Below, piece after piece: positions 57,841 through 64,000 of a stretch of DNA of 64,000 nucleotides. This stretch comes from Euwallacea fornicatus (taxonomy: Eukaryota; Arthropoda; Insecta; Coleoptera; Curculionidae), in NCBI RefSeq assembly GCF_040115645.1, contig NC_089563.1:1860001-1924000 (forward strand). Reading direction: 5' to 3'. The notes beneath the pieces are model-generated. The model was given only the letters and a program-made list of their open reading frames with translations. It made no database searches and was not told the origin of the DNA. A program made the translations under genes and the position numbers. Each line of letters starts with the position of its first letter. Position 1 is the first letter of the stretch.

Positions 57841-58719
57841 TAATTAATATTTACAAAATATTGCAGAGATCTGACAAACGGATCCTACATTTATGATTAT
57901 TTTGGAAAAGTTGCTATATTTTTGTCCAGGTCGAAATGAATATATTTTTTTATTTTTGTATGCAAATTATTATTTTTTTATTGTTACATACTTCTATTGT
58001 CAACAGTCATTGTAGAATCATATCTTCAAAGCCCATTTTGAATTTAGGCCGTTAAGTCTATATTATTTGAAATTTTAAAAAGTTGCTGTAATTTTGACCA
58101 CTACTGTATGCTCGAACGTTATTTATGAAATGTATTCCACTCTGGGTGAAAAACATCCTATAAAATACCTTCGCAAGAATTATGTATACATTATTCAACG
58201 GCATGTGAAATGGTTCAAAATTGCCATCAGGGTTTGTAATTATTGGATGTGGGATATAGAAATAATCACTCCAAAGTAGTTTTAATTCTGCTTTTATTAA
58301 TTGGAGTGAGGAGGCACGCCCGTGTTGTCGCTGACAAAGTTCTACGAGAACCGACTATACAAAAGATTACCAAGATTTCCACCACACTGCAATTAGGGAC
58401 CAATACTACAGGCGCCCTTTGATTTCCTTATGACCTCGGCCACGTGGTTTTCATAAAAGAGGAGATCTACTTTCAATCACTAAAATATCCTATTTTACAC
58501 TTCTTTCCGTGCAATGCAGAAATAGTCATAAATCTAATAAACTTGTCTCTCCCAGTTAGTCAATTAGGAGAGAACGTAAAAACTGTTGAATTTCGAACAT
58601 GATTGATTTTTACCAGAAACCCAATGTTTAGGCCAGGGGCTTTTGGTCACTGCCTAACAGAATCTACTTCCTCACAAGGCACCCGAAGAGGTATCTCATT
58701 TTTTGCTGGTGTGAGTTGT

Positions 58720-59540
58720 TGCGATTCGAAGGACCAGCCGCTGATGCGTCAATTGATGTAAAAGGGGTTCAAGGGTTCGGGGAAGACAAACTCCGTAGCA
58801 CGAATTAAGGAATTTACTTCGCACTACAGATATCACTCTAATTTACACTACAATTCTACAACTTTATACACACTTCAATTTTACAGAGTCGGTACTGGGT
58901 TGCTCGAGATCTGAGAAAGTTCACGTATAAAGTTTGAGGGGTGACTTACAAAAGAGTTAATGAGCAGAGATTTGAGCTAATGTTGTGAAAGAGGTTGAGA
59001 TAGAGTTCCGCGTTCAGGGATCGGGAAGTGTCCGAGAAATGGAAGAGAGAGAGTTTGCGAGCACTGTTTTAGACATAATGTGATGAGAGAGATTTGGCAT
59101 TGAGTTCCGCGTTCAGGGATCGAGAAGTGTCCGAGAAACAGGAAGAAGAGCCTTCGCGAGTACTGTCTTGGAGATAATGTTATGAAGGAGTGTTAGATTT
59201 TTTGCGTCCCAGGGATGGTGGGGCTGGAGGGAGATCACCACGATAAGCTCTTGACCAATCCCAACCGACACCGACACCTGGTTTGTGGAAAGTTTTTTCC
59301 CAAAAATCTCCACGGTCAAAGACCAGATGTGGCTCTCTGGTTCCTTTGACAGATTTATTTGGTGCCCCCCATAAATCGGGGCAGCGATAAATCAATGAAC
59401 CAGTGCCATCACCGTGGCCGGGTTTAAGCACGTAGGGGTGCGATGCAGCAGATGTGTATTGGGATTGTTCCAACGTACTTAGGGCCTAATTGGCGCCCAG
59501 CGATGCCGCTGATTTATGTTGGGTCTTTTCCCAACACCCA
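58720..59540 (-). mobile_element. LTR-like block on the minus strand (tentative)
   Basis: Read on the minus strand the block starts near the hairpin TGTTGGGAAAAGACCCAACA (59518-59537). It runs through a GC-rich part with a 97-codon ORF (59180-59473) and a CT-rich region, and ends near ATCAGCGGCTGGTCCTTCGA (58726-58745). The last word looks like a primer-binding site of insect LTR retrotransposons (TGGTCCTTCGA type). If so this is a ~780-bp LTR plus PBS with the internal region missing. It contains a direct duplication of about 99 bp (58998-59195, copies begin GAGTTCCGCGTTCAGGGATC). No second LTR or duplication was found. Confidence 0.35.
58998..59195. repeat. Two direct copies of a ~99-bp unit
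   Basis: GAGTTCCGCGTTCAGGGATC occurs at 59003 and 59102, and the copies stay alike (AAGTGTCCGAGAAA, GCGAG-ACTGT-TT, GATAATGT-ATGA) over about 99 bp. It lies inside the LTR-like block; such duplications are common in LTR promoter regions, which is inference here. Confidence 0.8.
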
Positions 59541-60505
59541 ACAATAATAATTTCAGATTTTGTCTCTTTTCATGTCGAAACATGCTGAAATATATTTCTT
59601 CTTTCTACTGTTCTGACGATTGCCCAATCGAATTTATCTCATTTTTAATGCATAATTAAACGCACTGTGCGGCAGGAAAGTCACACACGAAAATCCGAAC
59701 GAGAAATCGAGGACACGCACGTGCCGCCAAAAGCTTAAAAAGTTAATAATATCCTCATTATATATGTGGTTGATAATAAAGTTAGTGACCCTCCCTGAAT
59801 GATAAAATATATGAAGTGCCAGTCATTATTAGCTTATTTAGTATTGTTATTTGAATTGATGAGGGCAACCCTGAATGTGGGTTTATATTATATTTGGGGA
59901 GTTCCATATCGTTTAGTCTGGGGCAGACCAAAACTCCATCTAAAAAGTAAAAAGGGACCTAAGTACAAGTTAGAACCAGGTACCGAACTGGAACCTTCTA
60001 CGTTTGAACGCGATAGAGATAATCAAAGTTGCTTGCTATTTACAAATTTAAATTGAACATTTTAAGACAACAATGCTTAAGATCCAGAATAATTCGAGTC
60101 AACTGATATATTTGCTTAGCTGAGAAATTATACCAATTTATATTTCTTAAACCTCGAGGGATTTTTTTATTTACGAATTTTCTCACACCTTTTCTTTTCA
60201 GAACCTTTTTATCATGCGAAAAATCGACACTTGCGGCTCTATATTATTCGATAAAGGAAAAGAGTCTTTTAACACACCCTCCAATAACCCTAATTTGTAT
60301 TAGGCTTATTGCCTCGATCCGGATTTGTGAATTGATGCTCTCGGGGGTGTATTATGCTAAACTAAAAACATAGGAAGATTCTGATCCAATTTAATCAAAA
60401 AATAAGTTTCTCTAGAGAAAAACCTGAAGGAAATTGAAAAAAATCTTCGTCAGCTTTAAATATATAGAAATTTTAATTCCCGGAAGTGCCTAATTTATTT
60501 CGTAT
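59541..60505. other. No gene recognised
   Basis: A plus-strand ORF at 59799-60056 (85 codons) has a hydrophobic start and a basic, Lys-rich end but no recognisable motif and no splice support. Rest AT-rich. Confidence 0.4.
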
Positions 60506-60508
60506 ATA

Positions 60509-61465
60509 CGGGGTGTTTCAAAATTATGGCGACAAATCGATGGAGGCAACAGATTATCGATAAATAAATATAGTTAACTTAATGAAAGATTGTCTTAAGA
60601 TCCGTCATATCTGAGATACAGGGAGTTAACATTCTACTTTTTTTTCTCTTTTTTTTAGTTTATTTTAAAACTACTGGGACTATTGAAATGAAAATTGGTG
60701 TATCTTTGTTTCGTGCCCCCCTCGTTCCCCTGATTTGATCCTCCTGGATTATTTTTTTTTGGGTCATGTGAAGGGTTTAGTGCACCCGAAACCAGTGATA
60801 AACGTTAAAGAATTAAGTGAAAGAATTTTCAATTCTTTTGATGCGATTCGGAATACCCCAAGAATTTTCCAAAGGGTACAACAAAACTTGTTACGACGGT
60901 GCAATTTACGCATTGACCAACGCGGTCATCACTTTGAACATTTATTGCAATATTAGTGTTTATTTCATTGCAATTAGGTAGTATTAAAAGCAATGATAGA
61001 AAAACCTCAGACTTTTTTTTAAAGAAGCGTTTAAAGTCGATATGACAATAATTGTCATTTTTCTGGACAAGCGTTCCCTTTAGAGTATTTTACTAAGAGT
61101 AACTTTTTCATGCAGAATTGACAGATCTTTAATGTTCTTGAACTCTTTTACCGATAAATCTAAATTTAAAAAAGTTTTGGATGAAATTGTGTAATGGTAC
61201 ACGTATAACTAGCGCCCTCTATTATGCACAAAATTTCAATTATGCCCATCAAATTTATTGGATTACGAAACAAAGATACACCGATTTTCATTTCAATACT
61301 CCCAGTAGTTTTAAAATAAACTAAAAGAAAAGAAAAAAAAGCAGAATTTTAACACCCTGTATCTCAGAAAAGGCGGGTCTTAAGACAATTATTAAGTAAA
61401 CTATATTTATTTTTCGATAATCCGTTACCTCTATCGATTCGACACCATAATTCTGAAACACCCTG
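60509..61465 (+). mobile_element. Mariner-like deletion derivative with ~200-bp terminal inverted repeats
   Basis: Left end CGGGGTGTTTCAAAATTATG at 60509, right end (minus strand) CAGGGTGTTTCAGAATTATG at 61465, bordered by TA (60507-60508, 61466-61467). The arms match for about 200 bp (60509-60712 and 61266-61465), including TCTTAAGA-C, ATCT-AGATACAGGG-GTTA and AAACTACTGGGA-TATTGAAATG. The 550-bp centre holds a transposase C-terminus (60714-60956) and a non-coding part. Same design as 55042-55660 and 6992-8155 but a different family. Confidence 0.85.
60714..60956 (+). pseudogene. Mariner-like transposase C-terminal domain
   Basis: One open frame reads CPPRSPDLILLDYFFLGHVK, then GLVHPKPVINVKELSERI, IRNTPRIFQRVQQNLLRRCN and DQRGHHFEHLLQY with TAG. 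The PPRSPDLxxLDYFFxG block carries the third catalytic Asp; the Trp before PPRSP is Cys here. The N-terminal and central parts are absent. No stop in about 80 codons. Confidence 0.75.
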
Positions 61466-61550
61466 TATATGAAATTTGCATCTGCACGATTGTGGTCAAT
61501 TCTATCCATTTATTATTAGTACGCGATTTCTATTATTTTTTTTTTATTTC

Positions 61551-61552
61551 AG
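61551..61552 (+). promoter_or_regulatory. Splice acceptor before the host exon
   Basis: An AG preceded by an almost pure pyrimidine tract with a T10 run (61534-61550). It leads into nine bases of 5' UTR before the ATG, so an upstream non-coding exon must exist. Confidence 0.6.
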
Positions 61553-61853
61553 CTCATCACCATGATAATGATGATCTCCTTTATCAACATGCTCCTTCCA
61601 TTGCTTCTCCTAGTCAGCCATATAAGAACGAATTCTCTAAATCAAGAGAAGTCAAATATCACCTGTGGAACCCTTACAGCAGAATCTACCACCCCCTCTA
61701 ATTTATATTTCAGCAAACCGTCGGACGTCCCGTACGGGGAGCATATGAACAGCAGCAACATAGTGATCATCGGTTTTCTAGGAGCTTACGGTCAAGCACA
61801 AGTACTGCTAGGTGCTTTACCGCTAGCTGTGGAGGCAGTAAATAAAGATGAAA
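61553..61853 (+). CDS. First coding exon of a putative receptor guanylate cyclase / ANF-receptor-domain protein
   Basis: Coding starts at ATG 61562 (context CATCACCATGA). A 3' splice site (T-rich tract, then TTTCAG) ends at 61552 and a 5' splice site GTAAGG begins at 61854, splitting a codon after GATGAAA; so this is an internal exon with a short 5' UTR piece. The peptide begins with a hydrophobic signal peptide (MIMMISFINMLLPLLLLVSH), then a polar stretch with NIT and NSS N-glycosylation sites and one Cys. It continues IVIIGFLGAYGQAQVLLGAL and PLAVEAVNKDE. An Ile/Val-rich first strand followed by a GALPLAVEAVN helix is the usual start of an ANF-receptor (periplasmic-binding-like) ligand domain, as in natriuretic-peptide-type receptor guanylate cyclases. 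That family reading is from memory of the motif. The kinase-like and cyclase domains would lie on later exons beyond the window. Another receptor with this ligand domain is possible. Confidence 0.6.
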
Positions 61854-61859
61854 GTAAGG
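61854..61859 (+). promoter_or_regulatory. Splice donor after the host exon
   Basis: GTAAGG directly after GATGAAA; close to the GTRAGT consensus. In-frame reading beyond it loses family resemblance within a few codons, which supports splicing here. Confidence 0.6.
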
Positions 61860-62305
61860 TTTTGATATTCTACGTAGAATTTATTTATTCGGCCTCAACT
61901 AGAGGGTGGTTTTAATTGTTATAAATACAGCACGTTTTAAATCGATAAACGAGTCCTAATTAGTCCTAATGTGAGTCTGGTAAGGTTCCCTAAAAACAAC
62001 ATTATAGTATGAGGTACTGTAATGCGGCAAAGCAAGGATCCATACGTTGGTTAATCTCTCTTACATTTTACAAGACGTCTCTAAAAAGTCTGTTGAACAT
62101 TCTTCCACAAATTTCTAAGGAAAAAAACGTGATAATTTAACTTAATTTACGTTAATCCAAAAAATACAGAGCGGTAAAGTGAAAATTAAAAGAATGAAGC
62201 AAATTTATTATTCCGTTTGCATTGGTATTCTCTAAACAAAATGAGTTGTCGGGGGGTTATTAGAGGCGAGAAATCAGAATCCATTTACATTTTTGATAAA
62301 CATTT
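61860..62305 (+). other. Putative intron, no other feature
   Basis: AT-rich DNA after the donor site with no recognisable coding sequence. Confidence 0.45.
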
Positions 62306-62308
62306 TAA

Positions 62309-62863
62309 AGGGCGCCGCCGGCGGTAAGTGAACTCTTTTTAAACGGGCATAACTTCTTTGAACATCCGGTATAAAATTATTTATGACCGAATCGGTGTTT
62401 TCCTACATGTTGTATTGAAAAAAAAGTGTTTTGATACAAGTCCCTGCGAGCATTTCACCTTGAAATACGTCAACTTTAAAGTTCGCTGCATGTCGTGAAA
62501 AAACAACTTTAAATTATATTCGAACAGTGCAGAATAAAATAATAAAAAATCGATGTAGTCAAATAAAAACATGAAAATTTAACAAAATAACAAGAATTGG
62601 AGATTAATTGAATATTTAATTTTTTTTTCGTTTCAACGGTAAGAATAAATATAAAATTAAAATCAATTTTTCAAGAAATGCAGCGAACTTTAAACTTCAC
62701 ATATCTCGAGAAAGAATGTCTGCGGGGACTTGCACCAGCATATCTTTTTTTCATAGGACATGTAGAGAAACACAAATGTGGACATAAATAAATTTTATAG
62801 TGGGTGATAAAAAAGTTATGGCCCCTTAAAGAGAGTTCACCTAGTACTTACAGCACCCTCAAC
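62309..62863. mobile_element. Hairpin MITE with ~200-bp inverted arms
   Basis: Left arm 62309-62510 and right arm about 62665-62863 are inverted copies. Shared words include GAACTTTAAA, GCAGCGAACTTTAAA, GGGACTTG, CATGTAG-GAAA and GAGTTCAC. Left end GGGCGCCGCCGGCGGTAAGT; right end (minus) GGGTGCTGTAAGTACTAGGT. The centre (62510-62665) is non-coding. It appears to lie in the intron of the putative receptor gene. Identity is about 75-80% by eye, so it is not recent. Confidence 0.7.
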
Positions 62864-63039
62864 AGTGCACATCAAAAATGTAAACGGGTTCTGATTTCTC
62901 CTCCTTAAACACCCCTGCGAAACGGCATTTTGTTCGGATAATGTCATTAGAAAGGAAGTTCATATTTTTTTCTATTTTTAGTTTTTACTTCGACGTCCTG
63001 TATTGTGAAACTCGTTCATTTTTGGATTAAGGTAATTCG

Positions 63040-63946
63040 TGTTGTTTTCGCTTCAGAAATCTGTGATGGAATTTTGTACGAACCTTTCAGGTCATACTTG
63101 AGAAATAGATTGTTTCGAGTGAGAGTGGGAGAGGAACTGTCAAATCTCCTAACCATTGGAGCCCGAGTTCCTCGAGGATCAGCTATTGGACCGAGTCTGT
63201 ACAACTCGCATACCGCTGACACCCCAAATAACCAAGAGGCTCTAACTTCGACTTTCGCCGATGATACCGCTCTGATGGCTGAGGACAGTGATTGCTTGCA
63301 GGCTGCAGCCATCATGCAAGAGGCGCTAAGTGACCTTGAGGACTGGCTTCATAAACGGAAGATAGTGATAAACCACCAGAACTCTGTAAATGCTACCTAC
63401 ACTACTACTGAAGGAAAACACTTGCCCACCAGTCACATTAAACGGAGTCCCAATGAATCAGCAGGAAACGGCGAATTTCCCGGGAACGCATCTTGATCGT
63501 CGTATGACCTGGAGAAAACATATCCTAACGAAAAGAGAGGAGTTGAATCTAAAACTTTTAAAAATATACTGGCTATTGGGCTATAAATCGCAGCTGAGTC
63601 TGGAAAACAGAGACTTGCTATGCAAAGTTATTATCAAGCCAGCCTGGACTTTTGGAATTCAACTATGGGGCAGTGCCAGCAATTCTAACATCGGAATACC
63701 ACAGCGATTTCAATTCAAAACACTAAGAAGAATCATCTCCAAGAGCCCATGGTTCGTAAGCAACAAGACCATACATAAGGACCTCAACATCCCTTGGGTG
63801 CGCGACGAAATACTCAGGTTTTCACCTAAACTAAAGGACCGAATGGAGAATCTTACCAACATGTTAGGGACCGACCTGCTCAAGAGCCACCTAAAAGGCG
63901 ACTCAACCGCCTCAAGCCAATTGACCTGACATTAAGATTTGCTTGA
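63040..63946 (+). pseudogene. Jockey-type LINE reverse transcriptase, 3' part, frameshifted
   Basis: First frame: GILYEPFRSYLRNRLFRVRV, then GEELSNLLTIGARVPRGSAI and GPSLYNSHTADTP (palm region before the active site), then LTSTFADDTALMAEDSD with the catalytic FADD motif at 63254-63265. A frame change near 63400 leads to CPPVTLNGVPM, THLDRRMTWRKHILTKREEL, LLGYKSQLSLENRDLLCKV and KPAWTFGIQLWGSASNSNIG. Next are KTLRRIISKSPWFVSN and IHKDLNIPWVRDEI, and a last frame change gives RLNRLKPIDLT before TGA at 63944-63946. This is the thumb and C-terminal part of a Jockey-clade ORF2. The endonuclease and first half of the RT are missing, as in 5'-truncated LINE copies. No poly(A) tail was seen before the window ends. 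Confidence 0.85.
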
Positions 63947-64000
63947 CAGTGGCGGGGGTCTAGGCAGGGTGTACATGGTGGGCTAGTACACCAGACAGTG

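Larger units (their letters stand above)
56703..58106 (+). mobile_element. Tc1-like deletion derivative, possibly with an insertion
   Basis: Left end CGGTAGTGGTCATAATTATA at 56703 and right end (minus strand) CAGTAGTGGTCAAAATTACA at 58106, TA on both sides (56701-56702, 58107-58108). Weak similarity runs further inward. Inside, only a C-terminal transposase scrap is left (57090-57215). After it, 57240-57840 is GC-richer and unlike the rest; GCAAAATATTAATTA before it is echoed by TTAATATTTACAAAATATTGC after it, so this block may be a later insertion. Confidence 0.65.

Noticed and set aside
59180..59473. 97-codon minus-strand ORF as a host gene
   Set aside because: It sits in a GC-rich LTR-like block between PBS-like words and shows no domain; high GC favours chance ORFs.
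59799..60056. 85-codon ORF with hydrophobic start
   Set aside because: No splice framing and no recognisable motif; kept only as unexplained spacer.
1..64000. tRNA, rRNA or other structured RNA genes
   Set aside because: No cloverleaf with A/B box motifs or rRNA-like blocks was noticed by eye; a covariance-model search would be needed to exclude them.
1..64000. Bacterial or viral gene cluster
   Set aside because: No dense co-directional ORFs, no ribosome-binding sites, and coding pieces are all transposon-type apart from one spliced-looking exon.

Overview
The window reads as AT-rich non-coding nuclear DNA from an animal, most likely an insect (possibly a beetle; this is inference). The reasons are isolated coding islands with splice-like borders, many mariner/Tc1-type DNA transposons with TA target duplications, a pogo/Tigger-type element, a PIF/Harbinger-type element, solo LTRs and a Jockey-type LINE tail. 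There are no operons, no ribosome-binding sites and no dense ORFs. Nearly all long ORFs are chance reads or remains of transposases.

Layout. 1-4.85 kb: nothing recognisable. 4.85-8.16 kb: a long-armed foldback element, then a mariner-like element with ~300-bp inverted ends that keeps only the transposase C-terminus. 10.56-14.3 kb: a decayed DDE transposase and two mariner-like remnants, with an 18-bp minisatellite. 16.2-17.0 kb: a mariner-type non-autonomous element. 18.6-19.15 kb: a 40-bp tandem repeat open in all forward frames. 21.2-21.7 kb: a mariner DD34D pseudogene (minus). 22.6-23.1 kb: a GC-rich unexplained block. 23.2-26.1 kb: an almost full-length pogo/Tigger-like transposon. 26.7-29.9 kb: mariner-like pseudogene, LINE endonuclease fragment and foldback elements. 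30.35 and 41.65 kb: two copies of the same ~365-bp solo LTR. 31.1-31.4 kb: a 16-bp minisatellite. 34.1-34.9 kb: a mariner-like pseudogene. 37.55-40.02 kb: a Tc1-like element with IR/DR ends and an internal palindrome. 42.4-43.3 kb: Tc1/mariner fragments. 43.3-49.5 kb: about 6 kb almost free of recognisable repeats. 49.54-50.61 kb: a compound Harbinger element. 50.8-51.8 kb: a mariner pseudogene. 52.56-53.97 kb: a Tc1-like element with perfect 34-bp ends. 55.0-61.5 kb: three more internally deleted Tc1/mariner elements and an LTR-like block. 61.55-61.85 kb: the only convincing host coding exon. 62.3-62.86 kb: a hairpin MITE. 63.0-64.0 kb: the 3' part of a Jockey-type reverse transcriptase.

The host exon (plus strand) encodes a signal peptide and the start of what looks like an extracellular ANF-receptor-type ligand-binding domain, as in receptor guanylate cyclases. 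It has a 3' splice site before it and a 5' splice site after it, so the right edge probably lies in the first coding intron of that gene, and the region to the left is its 5' intron and/or intergenic DNA.

No new biological system is evident. The most interesting patterns are (i) five Tc1/mariner elements that each keep long or clear terminal repeats plus only the C-terminal part of the transposase, (ii) a Harbinger element made of one full copy and an inverted 5' half with a 3-bp duplication around the whole unit, and (iii) a 40-bp repeat that is open in all three forward frames.
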